Notes under the pieces: generated by a model
Told to the model about the DNA's origin: nothing
The model's database searches: none
Seen by the model: only the letters and a program-made list of their open reading frames with translations
Shown: one piece after another, positions 1 to 7,191 of the stretch
How positions within the stretch are numbered: position 1 is the first letter of the stretch
How the letters are laid out: each line of letters opens with the position of its first letter
Made by a program: the position numbers and the translations under genes
Assembly: GCA_023301205.1 (NCBI GenBank)
Contig: JALZVC010000100.1
Location: 1 to 9,861 of the forward strand
Reading direction: 5' to 3'
DNA length: 9,861 bases
From: Flavobacteriaceae bacterium
Lineage (GTDB): Bacteria > Bacteroidota > Bacteroidia > Flavobacteriales > Flavobacteriaceae

Positions 1-1
1 T

Positions 2-85
2 CAAGAAGGCACTGCTAGATGGGATCTTGGTTTAACTTCTTCACCCGTAAAAGAATACATTGATCAGTTGGAAATAAGGAATTAA
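2..85 (+). CDS. C-terminal end of an unidentified protein (partial, left edge)
   Basis: An open frame enters from the left edge and runs 27 codons to a TAA at 83-85, ending in ...SSPVKEYIDQLEIRN. The composition is protein-like, with a mix of charged and hydrophobic residues and a plausible soluble C-terminus, and no other frame here is better. The family is not recognised and no motif is visible, so no function is proposed. The frame stops about 20 bp before recognisable transposase sequence begins. The gene may therefore end naturally just before the element, or its true end may have been changed by the insertion. Reality of the gene is inferred from a short open frame only. Confidence 0.4.
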   Translation, partial: QEGTARWDLGLTSSPVKEYIDQLEIRN

Positions 86-104
86 AAATATTAATCCCTG
101 GGAG

Positions 105-401
105 GGTGTCCAATATGCTTCTAATAAAGTGACAATTCTTTTTTCTTACAATAGCAAAATAATATAATCTATGAGTAGAAAAGGGAACTGTTGGGATAAC
201 GCCGTGGCTGAAAGCTTTTTTAAGAATATTAAACACGAAAGGCTATACAGATTAAAATTTACTTCTTACACGCAATTATATAAAGCTATTGAAGACTATA
301 TAAATTGGTATAATACCGAAAGATTACATTCATCTTTAGACTATTTAACACCTTTAGAAATGGAACTAAAATTAAAAGGATATATTAACAAAGCGGCCTA
401 A
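105..401 (+). pseudogene. IS3-family transposase (orfB) remnant, 3' part only
   Basis: This is the C-terminal part of an rve-type integrase/transposase of the IS3 family. The last 76 codons (from ATG 171) contain the block MSRKGNCWDNAVAESFF, which carries the catalytic Glu of the DDE triad, then a KHERLY stretch, an YINWYNTERLHSSL block and a TPLEME ending, all typical of IS3 orfB C-termini. The frame stays open upstream of the ATG, and residues resembling the family (GVQYASNK... SYNSKIINS) are readable from about 105, so the ATG at 171 is not the real start. The expected HSDRG motif with the second catalytic Asp is already unrecognisable at 93-104, and the first Asp and all of orfA are absent. 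The product cannot be an active transposase. No clear terminal inverted repeat or target duplication is visible. It is a decayed relic beside an otherwise ordinary gene block. Confidence 0.85.
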
Positions 402-439
402 GAAAATTAGTCGCAAAATTACTGGCAAGTCGACAACAA

Positions 440-619
440 TTATTGCTCAATACTAGTAGCCGTAAATCCCTGAAACTCCATCTCTAAAAAATGCGTCGTT
501 ACTTCAATGGGGTTACAACAAACCTCACAATCTTCTACATAACTTGTACTAGCAGAAGGGTCTAATAACATAGAAACTTCCTCCCAACAATAAGGACATT
601 GAAAAAAATGTTCAAGCAT
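440..619 (-). CDS. CPXCG motif-containing small cysteine-rich protein
   Basis: A 59-residue protein begins MLEHFFQCPYCWEEVSM and ends FTATSIEQ. It has a CPYC pair at residues 8 and 11 and a CEVCC cluster at residues 31, 34 and 35, with an acidic YVEDCE segment between. This spacing and the residues around it match the CPXCG family of small putative zinc-binding proteins (Cys_rich_CPXG), which are usually about 60-70 residues and have no assigned function. The start is fixed by an in-frame stop six codons upstream of the ATG at 619. The gene lies 71 nt downstream of the tolC-like gene on the same strand with no visible terminator between them, so read-through from the efflux operon is possible. 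A role in that pump is not implied. It converges with the transposase relic on the other strand, with 38 nt between the two stops. Confidence 0.85.
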   Translation of the reverse strand: MLEHFFQCPYCWEEVSMLLDPSASTSYVEDCEVCCNPIEVTTHFLEMEFQGFTATSIEQ

Positions 620-690
620 ATGTTCAATTTTTTGTTAGATACTAGTAGTAGGTTTTGGTTTTCGCCGAAATATTAATGCGGGAAGATTTG

Positions 691-2019
691 CTAAAAATCA
701 ACATTTAATAATTGACCTGCAAATTGAAGTACTTGCAACTCCGCTAATTTTGCCTGGTATTTAGCAAAGTTTTTATTGGTCTCCGCATTTAATAAATTAA
801 GTTGCGCCTGCCTTAATTCTACCGAAGTAATCTGACCTATTTTATATTGCTCATTACTTCGCTCAAAGTTATTTTGGGCCGTTACTACATTTTGTTCCTG
901 CAAATCAAATATCTGCAATCTATTTAAATAATCACCGTGAGCATTGGCAATATCTCGTTTCACCTCTTTGGTAAATTGTTCTTGAAATAGTTCTTGATTT
1001 GCAATAGTAATCTTCGAGTTCTTCACCGACGTGACACCTCTTCCTCCATCAAATAAATTCCAAGTTAGATTTGCACCAAGCGAAATTCCAGTTGAGGTAT
1101 TTGATAATAAAAAATTTGTAGATGGAAAATTACCTTGATTCCAGCCGTATGACCCTGTCAATCCTACTGTTGGCAAATAAACTGATCTGCTTGCCTTGTA
1201 ATTCAAGGTGCTAATGTTTTTGTTTTTTTCTGCTTGAAGTAATCGTACGTTGTTTGTTTCGGCATCTTTAATATACGTATCCAGCACTAATGACGGCACA
1301 AAAGCTACAATGGTATCTACAACAAAAGAGCGCTCTAAATCTACATTAGCCACAACATTCAAATCCCGTTTTGTATTTGCTAAAAGCTGTCGCTCGTTCA
1401 TTAAATTTACACTATCCGTTACAATATCTACTTCAGCATTTAAAACGTCTAATTTATTATTTTGCCCATACTCAAATGCATATTGAGCACGGAGTAATCT
1501 TCGCTTTGTATTTGAAAAAGTCTCTTCAAGCACCGTAATATTTTCAGTTAAGCGTGCCACTTCGTAATACACCGTAAATAGTTGCAGCAGCGAAGTTTCA
1601 ATTGTTTCTCTTGTTTGAAGTTCACTTAGATTGTATTGCTCTTTTAAAGCTTTATAATCATAATAACGCCCTAAACCATCAAACAATGTATAGCCCAAGT
1701 TTATCGAAGCATTATATCGTGTAGTTTCGGCGCCATTTATAACACTTACACTCCCATCTTGAAATGTAGCTTCTTGATCTTGCGAATCAAAACTCGTCCC
1801 AGCGATTCCTGTTAGCGTAGGCAGGTAACCTGAGTTTAAAATATTTTGGTTATTATCGGCTATTTCTAAATTGTTGTTGGCAATTTTAATCCCAAAATTA
1901 TTAGCCAACGTCTCTGAAATCGCATCTTGTTTTGTGAGCACATTAAGTTCTTGGGCCGTACTCTCTCCAGTAAAAAAGCACAAAGCAATCAGTACCAAAA
2001 ATAAGAATTTACATTGCAT
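691..2019 (-). CDS. TolC-family outer membrane efflux channel protein
   Basis: This 442-residue protein is the outer-membrane exit duct of a tripartite RND pump. It begins with a Sec signal peptide: Lys4, a hydrophobic core at residues 5-16, and a probable cleavage after STA at residue 22. The Cys at 14 is not in a lipobox context, so it is not predicted to be a lipoprotein. The mature part shows the two-fold repeat of the OEP family. Each half has a membrane-strand segment rich in Gly, Asn and aromatics (LGYTLFDGLG near 110; LTWNLFDGGRG near 320) followed by long amphipathic helices rich in Gln, Glu and Leu. The C-terminal RSNEQYKIGQITSVELRQAQ segment is a classic OEP block. Length is normal for the family. 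The start overlaps the end of the preceding 240-aa gene by 11 nt, indicating translational coupling. It is the last recognised pump component in the operon. Confidence 0.93.
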   Translation of the reverse strand: MQCKFLFLVLIALCFFTGESTAQELNVLTKQDAISETLANNFGIKIANNNLEIADNNQNILNSGYLPTLTGIAGTSFDSQDQEATFQDGSVSVINGAETTRYNASINLGYTLFDGLGRYYDYKALKEQYNLSELQTRETIETSLLQLFTVYYEVARLTENITVLEETFSNTKRRLLRAQYAFEYGQNNKLDVLNAEVDIVTDSVNLMNERQLLANTKRDLNVVANVDLERSFVVDTIVAFVPSLVLDTYIKDAETNNVRLLQAEKNKNISTLNYKASRSVYLPTVGLTGSYGWNQGNFPSTNFLLSNTSTGISLGANLTWNLFDGGRGVTSVKNSKITIANQELFQEQFTKEVKRDIANAHGDYLNRLQIFDLQEQNVVTAQNNFERSNEQYKIGQITSVELRQAQLNLLNAETNKNFAKYQAKLAELQVLQFAGQLLNVDF

Positions 2020-2731
2020 AATCAGTAGTGTTTAAAGGTGCTACAACTTGGTTATTCTCCAATTTTTCTAGTAAAATTTTTAAGGTCTCTCTTTGTACAA
2101 AACTTTTAGGATTAGCCACTAAAACTGTTTGATCTTTAAATTTTAACTCCAATGTATCCTCTCTTTCTTCTAGGGTTACCTCATTTGATTTCCCAGTAAA
2201 CCTTTCTTTTTTAAGATCTACTCGTTTTACTAGCGCTACGTTTGCTTCGGAAAAGCTAAATTCCATTCCAAAATTATTAATAAACCTAGAGAGTCCTCCA
2301 AGCATCTGGAACCCTTTAAACCCCAAAAACGTAAAAAACACGTTAAAAAGAAGAACTTCTAAACCTCCATCAACATCTCCTGTAAAATAATTATACAAAT
2401 TTATTACACCATATACTCCTACAAAAACAAGAATTGCTCCAACAATAATACTTGCAATTTCTGTGACTTGAGGCCAAAGTTTTCTACAAATCGTAGTTTT
2501 TATACCATCTGCTGTTACCTTAAACCCCATTTCGTCCATAAAGCCTAGAGAGACTAAGAACTCTCTTTTTTGTACTAACGTTTGCGCTAATGGACTTACT
2601 ATTTCCGAAGAAAAATCTCTGCCCTTTAATTCTTCCAAGAGCTCTAGCTGCGCACTATATCGCAGCGAAGTATGTTGCTGCAATAGTGCATTTAGAGAAT
2701 GGTCGCTAAGCGTGTTATATTTGTAATCCAT
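2009..2731 (-). CDS. Uncharacterised two-helix membrane protein inside the RND efflux operon
   Basis: I do not recognise this 240-residue protein. It has no signal peptide. An N-terminal soluble region (about 1-85) is rich in Leu, Ser and Glu and starts MDYKYNTLSDHSLNALL. Two hydrophobic segments follow, at about 90-114 (EIASIIVGAILVFVGVYG) and 123-146 (GGLEVLLFNVFFTFLGF), joined by a short acidic loop. A C-terminal soluble domain (about 155-230) looks beta-rich and then helical, with alternating charged and hydrophobic residues. With a two-TM hairpin, both soluble domains should lie on the same side, most likely the cytoplasm; this topology is inferred. It lies 8 nt after the RND permease and overlaps the outer-membrane channel gene by 11 nt, so it is embedded in the pump operon. 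It could be an accessory or assembly factor, or a sensor of pump activity. None of these is demonstrated by the sequence. Confidence 0.85.
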   Translation of the reverse strand: MDYKYNTLSDHSLNALLQQHTSLRYSAQLELLEELKGRDFSSEIVSPLAQTLVQKREFLVSLGFMDEMGFKVTADGIKTTICRKLWPQVTEIASIIVGAILVFVGVYGVINLYNYFTGDVDGGLEVLLFNVFFTFLGFKGFQMLGGLSRFINNFGMEFSFSEANVALVKRVDLKKERFTGKSNEVTLEEREDTLELKFKDQTVLVANPKSFVQRETLKILLEKLENNQVVAPLNTTDYAM

Positions 2732-2739
2732 AACTATAC

Positions 2740-5700
2740 CTACGATTCTTTTATTTCTTTAATAGTTCGCTCATTATCCTCTTTATCCTCATTGATCCCC
2801 ATACTCATTCGTTTTTCTGTTCTTTTAAACCAGTTGCTAAAAGACAAAAATATTGGTAATAAAATTAAAGTAAGCACCGTGGCAAAAGCGATCCCATAGG
2901 CAATAGAAACTGCCATTGGTATTAAAAATTTTGCCTGCCTACTTTCTTCAAGTATTAACGGCGCTAGACCCGCAATGGTTGTAATTGAAGTTAAAAATAT
3001 AGCTCTAAATCTAGAGCGACCTGCCTCATATATGGCATTATCAAACTGCATCCCTTCGCGTAAATTTTGATTAAACTTGCCTATCAGTACTAAACCATCA
3101 TTAACCATAATACCAATCAAAGCGATGATCCCCAACATGGATAAAATATTAATTGGGAAATCATGAAGCCAGTGTCCCCAAGCCACAGCAGGTAAACTAA
3201 ACGGAATTAAAAGCAACAACATTAGTGGTTGACTGTAACTTCTAAATGTAAAGGCAATGACAATATAAATTAATAATAATACCGTTAATCCTACTGGCTT
3301 TAGCGAATTAGTTAATTTATCTGCCTCTCTATTTTGCCCTTCATAAGAAGGCGTCACCGTAGGATATTTAGATAATATCTCTGGCATAATTTCGGTACGT
3401 AATTCTTCTAGAATATCTGTACCGGTAATTTCATCTGGGTTTTTAATATCTGACAATACCTGTATTTCCCTTCTCCCGTCTAAGTGATTTATAGCAATAT
3501 CACCACGCATAATACTGTAGCTTGCTATTTCCCTTAACGGAATACGATCACCTGATGGCGCAACGATGCGCATATCATCCAGATTGGCTATAGAAGATCT
3601 ATTTTCTCTATCATACCGTACCCAAACCCTAATCTCATCTTGCCCTCTCTGAAAACGTTGTGCTTGCGTTCCAAAAAATCCTGCACGCACTTGACTCATC
3701 ACATTAGTCAGGTTTAACCCTAACAAATAGGCGTTTTCTTTTAATTCTAATTTTATTTCCTTAATACCTGCCGGATCATTATCTGTAACATCTTTAAGCC
3801 TAGCATCATTTACTAAAACTTCTTTAAGCTCTTTTTTTGCTGCTTTTAACTCTTCAATATTATTACCCAATAAAGAAACGGCCACTGGACTACCGCCAAA
3901 GTTACCACCACCACCATAAACTAGACTCTCAACACCTGTTACAGGCCCCATTTTATCTTGGATTGCTCGTGTAACAACATTACTACTCACATCATTTGGT
4001 CGCTCTTCTCCTGGCAACAAATTAATAGTTATTGATGCAGATGAAGAACCTGGCCCTATTTGTTTTATCACATTTTCAAAAAGTACTTTCCCATCATATT
4101 CATCGCTCGTTAAATACTTTTTTGTAAGTTCTGCATTCACCTCATTAGCCTTCTGTTCTATTACAGAGATGATACTATCTGTGATTTGAGCGTTGGTACC
4201 TTGTGGCATTTCTAAAGAAATCTGCACTCGGTCACTCGCAATTCTTGGAAAAAAAGCTGTCTTGATAATCCCGCCACCTATACCTCCTCCAGAGATAATC
4301 ATAATAGCAACAAACACAAGGAATACAAACACCTTATTTTGGAGTGTAAAGCGTAGTATCGGGCTGTATAACTCATCTCTAAGCCATGCCATAATTTTAT
4401 CTCCAAAAACATTGATGTAACGTAGCTTTGCAAAAACTTTGGCAAAGCCTCGTTTAGGTGTTAATCCTTTTTCTACTCGCAATGCTTTTGAATGCGCTAA
4501 ATGCGCTGGTAAAATAATAAGTGCCTCTACTAAAGATACTGCTAATGTTAAAATCACTATGACCGAGACTTCTCCAAAGAATTCTCCTATTCTTCCATCT
4601 AAAAAAAGAAAAATACCAAAGGCAAGAATGGTTGTCATTATTGCTGATAGAATGGGTGGGATCACCTCCATCGTCCCATCTACAGCAGCTTCTATTGGCG
4701 TTTTACCTTTCTCATAGTGTTGGTATATATTTTCTGCAATAACAATACCATCATCAACTAGTATCCCTATCACGATAATCATCCCAAATAAAGAAAGGAC
4801 ATTTATAGTAACATCAAAAAATCCTGCAACAGCAAACATCCCTAAAAAGGCAACTGGTAGCCCAAATGCTACCCAAAATGCAAGTCTTGTATTTAAAAAT
4901 AAAGAAAGAAACAAAAGCACAAGTAACATACCTATGACCGCATTTTCTGTAAGGAGTGCTGTGCGCTGTACTAACGTAATAGACTGATCACTAACAACAC
5001 TTAATTGTACATTTTCATATTTTTGATTGTAGACCGCTACATACTCCTTTACTTTCTCTGCAGACGATATTAAGTCCTCTGTATTGGTACTTGTAATAGT
5101 TACGTTTACAGCTAAATCTCCATTATAGTAGGTAGCATTAGGTGTTTCAGAAAATCGATCTCTAATAACCGCCACATCCTTTAAACGGACTACACTACCA
5201 TTTGCATCTGCACGAACAATTAGATTAGACAGTTCATCCCCATAATAAGAACGATTATTAGCGCGTATTAAATACTCTTCTGCATCTGTCTTAATGGTAC
5301 CACCAGTCACTAAAATATTTGAAGAACTCACGGCTTGAGACACTTCAGTAAAGCTTAGACCAAATGCCAGTAAATTATTTTCATTTACGGCTATTTCTAT
5401 CTCCTCTTCTGGGTAACCATTGACAGTTATTTGAGAAACTCCTTCAATAGCCCTAAGATCATTCTCAATATTTCTGCCTATTTGTTTTAAGGTGCTTAAA
5501 TTTATATCTGTGCCACTTACAGCAAAGTTAATAGTTGGACGTATGGATTCTTGCTTTGACACTACCAAGGGCTCCATACCCGTTGGAAAAGAAGGAACGC
5601 GATCTACAGCGTTTTTAACCTCAAGTAACATAAAATCAATGTCCTTGCCTTTCTCTATTTCTACGTTTATATTTCCGCTATTCTCACGTGAGGCAGACGT

Positions 5701-5943
5701 TACTCGCTGCACTCCATCTAAGCCTTTTAAATTGTCTTCTATTTTAAGAACAATGCCTTCTTCAATCTCTTGAGGTGAAGCTCCAGGATAAGCTACGTTA
5801 ATACTTATGTTTTTAGAATCTATTAACGGAAAGTAAGAAGACTTAAGGCTATATGCTCCAGCAATACCAAAAACAGCAAAGGCAATAACAATAACGTTAA
5901 CAGCGACGCTGTACCTAATAAAATATTCAATTACTTTACGCAT
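2740..5943 (-). CDS. RND efflux transporter permease (AcrB/HAE1-like)
   Basis: This inner-membrane proton-driven pump belongs to the RND superfamily and has the usual length (1067 aa from this start). It shows the two-fold RND layout: TM1 (about 10-33), a first porter domain, TM2-6, an amphipathic segment, TM7 (about 537-560), a second porter domain, and TM8-12 (about 880-1036). TM4 carries the paired proton-relay aspartates in IGILVDDGIVIAEN (residues 397-398). In TM10 the position of AcrB Lys940 reads VNDG, so Lys is replaced by Asn followed by Asp. The start was chosen at ATG 5943 (MRKVIEYFIRYSVAVNV), the typical N-terminus for these proteins, 4 nt after the adaptor stop codon. An ATG at 5988 would add 15 polar residues lying wholly inside the adaptor's coding end and is less likely. 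The substrate (drug, dye, bile salt or metal) cannot be deduced, though the N-terminal half is not of the metal-exporter (HME) type. Confidence 0.95.
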   Translation of the reverse strand: MRKVIEYFIRYSVAVNVIVIAFAVFGIAGAYSLKSSYFPLIDSKNISINVAYPGASPQEIEEGIVLKIEDNLKGLDGVQRVTSASRENSGNINVEIEKGKDIDFMLLEVKNAVDRVPSFPTGMEPLVVSKQESIRPTINFAVSGTDINLSTLKQIGRNIENDLRAIEGVSQITVNGYPEEEIEIAVNENNLLAFGLSFTEVSQAVSSSNILVTGGTIKTDAEEYLIRANNRSYYGDELSNLIVRADANGSVVRLKDVAVIRDRFSETPNATYYNGDLAVNVTITSTNTEDLISSAEKVKEYVAVYNQKYENVQLSVVSDQSITLVQRTALLTENAVIGMLLVLLFLSLFLNTRLAFWVAFGLPVAFLGMFAVAGFFDVTINVLSLFGMIIVIGILVDDGIVIAENIYQHYEKGKTPIEAAVDGTMEVIPPILSAIMTTILAFGIFLFLDGRIGEFFGEVSVIVILTLAVSLVEALIILPAHLAHSKALRVEKGLTPKRGFAKVFAKLRYINVFGDKIMAWLRDELYSPILRFTLQNKVFVFLVFVAIMIISGGGIGGGIIKTAFFPRIASDRVQISLEMPQGTNAQITDSIISVIEQKANEVNAELTKKYLTSDEYDGKVLFENVIKQIGPGSSSASITINLLPGEERPNDVSSNVVTRAIQDKMGPVTGVESLVYGGGGNFGGSPVAVSLLGNNIEELKAAKKELKEVLVNDARLKDVTDNDPAGIKEIKLELKENAYLLGLNLTNVMSQVRAGFFGTQAQRFQRGQDEIRVWVRYDRENRSSIANLDDMRIVAPSGDRIPLREIASYSIMRGDIAINHLDGRREIQVLSDIKNPDEITGTDILEELRTEIMPEILSKYPTVTPSYEGQNREADKLTNSLKPVGLTVLLLIYIVIAFTFRSYSQPLMLLLLIPFSLPAVAWGHWLHDFPINILSMLGIIALIGIMVNDGLVLIGKFNQNLREGMQFDNAIYEAGRSRFRAIFLTSITTIAGLAPLILEESRQAKFLIPMAVSIAYGIAFATVLTLILLPIFLSFSNWFKRTEKRMSMGINEDKEDNERTIKEIKES

Positions 5944-5947
5944 CGTT

Positions 5948-7102
5948 CTAGTTTGAATCTGTTTGTTGGGCTGCACTATCTTCTCCATTAGATGAAGAAT
6001 TCCCTATCTTAACTAACATCCCAGGATAAGCACCTGGTATGTTTTGTGAAACAATCTGAGTCCCGTCTGGCACTCCTTTTATCACCACATCTTTTGTAGA
6101 AAAATAAACTGGGTTCACTTCTATTAAAGCCAATACACTATCTCGCACCACAAATAGTTGTTTCTCATTAATCAACAATTTTCTAGAAATTCGTATCGCA
6201 TTATCTTCTTTGCGCGCATCTAGCGCTGCTTGAAGATACATCCCTTCTTTAATAGTTGCCCCCTTCACTTCTACAAAAACTTTAATAGTCTGGCTGGCTT
6301 GATCTATACTTTCACTAACACGTATTACTTTTCCATTAAAAGTCTCTTTACCATCTATAGTTTCCAGTGCTACAGAATTACCTTTCTTTAACAAGTCACT
6401 GTATTGTTTGGCTACGGAAAGCTCAACTTCAAAAACAGAGGTGTCTATAAATTCTCCTAGTTTTTGTCCTTGTCGTATAAGTGCGCCTTTAGTAACGAGT
6501 ACTTCTGTAAGCACGCCAGTATATGGTGCAGTAATTCTAAATTTACCTAATCTATTCTCAAGGTTTTTTATATTGTAATACGAACCTTGCAAACCACGAC
6601 CCGTTATAAAATAATTCACTTTTTCTGAAGTGGTAGCAGGAAGCTCTGGCAAGGAATTCTCTATGTCCAATGCGCTTAAATATCTATCCCAAACTGGAAA
6701 AGCTTCTGGATAATCTAATCTTAAATCTGGCATAATTGAAGTTACTAGATTCTTAAAATCACTTCGCGCTGCTTGTACAGAAGCATAAAACTCTGATGCA
6801 TCAATGCTTAATAGCGTCTGTCCACGTCTATATTCTTGGCCAACCTTAAAATTCTGTGCACTTGAATTAAAAATTCCTTGATTTTCCGCATACAGTTCTA
6901 ATCTGTTTTTAGCGATTACGGTACCATTAGAAGATATGGTGATCGGAATTACTTTATTGAAAGCCGTCTCAACAAATACAGTTTTAACAATTTTGTCAAT
7001 TTTAGGCTTCGGTATTTTCTTGTTTTCGATGATAGTCTGTGCTCCAAAATAGGAACCAGCAACTAAAATTAAGCCAAGAATGATAAGTACAATTTTACGC
7101 AC
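5948..7102 (-). CDS. RND efflux periplasmic adaptor (HlyD/MFP family)
   Basis: This adaptor bridges the RND permease and the TolC-like channel in the periplasm. From the chosen GTG it has 384 residues: a short basic start (RK), one membrane anchor or uncleaved signal (about 4-24), a first lipoyl half (about 60-105, NGTVIAKNRLELYAENQG), an insert of about 80 residues in place of the usual coiled-coil hairpin, the second lipoyl half (about 187-215, RITAPYTGVLTEVLV), a beta-barrel domain (about 220-290, ending in SIDQASQTIKVFVEV) and a membrane-proximal domain. The insert contains several prolines (SIMPDLRLDYPEAFPVWDRY, then LPELP), unlike a long heptad hairpin. The frame extends upstream to ATG 7141, but that ATG lies upstream of the -7 promoter box at 7128-7135. 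The GTG at 7102, immediately followed by RKIVLIILG, gives the expected adaptor N-terminus. It is the first gene of the efflux operon, 4 nt before the permease. Confidence 0.93.
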   Translation of the reverse strand: MRKIVLIILGLILVAGSYFGAQTIIENKKIPKPKIDKIVKTVFVETAFNKVIPITISSNGTVIAKNRLELYAENQGIFNSSAQNFKVGQEYRRGQTLLSIDASEFYASVQAARSDFKNLVTSIMPDLRLDYPEAFPVWDRYLSALDIENSLPELPATTSEKVNYFITGRGLQGSYYNIKNLENRLGKFRITAPYTGVLTEVLVTKGALIRQGQKLGEFIDTSVFEVELSVAKQYSDLLKKGNSVALETIDGKETFNGKVIRVSESIDQASQTIKVFVEVKGATIKEGMYLQAALDARKEDNAIRISRKLLINEKQLFVVRDSVLALIEVNPVYFSTKDVVIKGVPDGTQIVSQNIPGAYPGMLVKIGNSSSNGEDSAAQQTDSN

Positions 7103-7127
7103 GACAATGATTAGATAGGTTAATCGG

Positions 7128-7135
7128 CAAAAGTA
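7128..7135 (-). promoter_or_regulatory. Bacteroidota -7 promoter box (TACTTTTG) for the efflux operon
   Basis: On the minus strand this reads TACTTTTG, an exact match to the TAnnTTTG -7 element used by the primary sigma factor of Bacteroidota. It lies 25 nt before the GTG start of the adaptor gene, so transcription should start near 7121-7124 with a leader of about 20 nt. No convincing TTG-type -33 element is seen at the expected distance; only an A/T-rich TTTTT run lies further upstream. A single 8-bp match in AT-rich DNA has some chance probability, but its position in the only gap before the operon supports it. Confidence 0.6.
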
Positions 7136-7191
7136 GTGCACCCATATTTCTATCTCCGTTAAAAATATGCTAATTAACCCGTGATATTATA

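Noticed and set aside
15..236. A 73-codon open frame on the minus strand at the left edge
   Set aside because: It is antisense to the transposase relic, has no recognisable motif, and crosses the relic's boundary.
402..439. A possible right terminal repeat of the IS element or a terminator between the two convergent stops
   Set aside because: Only a GTCGAC palindrome and 4-bp complementary words are present. There is no matching left end, no target duplication and no T-tract hairpin.
450..648. A 10-bp direct repeat ATACTAGTAG at 450-459 and 639-648, flanking the CPXCG gene
   Set aside because: ACTAGT-containing words also occur elsewhere in the window (near 4756 and 9313), one copy lies inside coding sequence, and no element boundary coincides with them. 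Chance is the simplest explanation.
4193..4717. Open frames on the plus strand opposite the RND permease gene, and similar frames near 1250, 2699, 5492 and 7694
   Set aside because: They lie antisense within strongly supported genes, have no recognisable family features or start context, and are by-products of the coding sequence on the minus strand.
7142..7191. A terminator after the ABC-F gene
   Set aside because: The 50-bp gap is A/T rich but contains no stem with complementary arms followed by a T run on the minus strand, so termination or read-through into the efflux operon cannot be settled.
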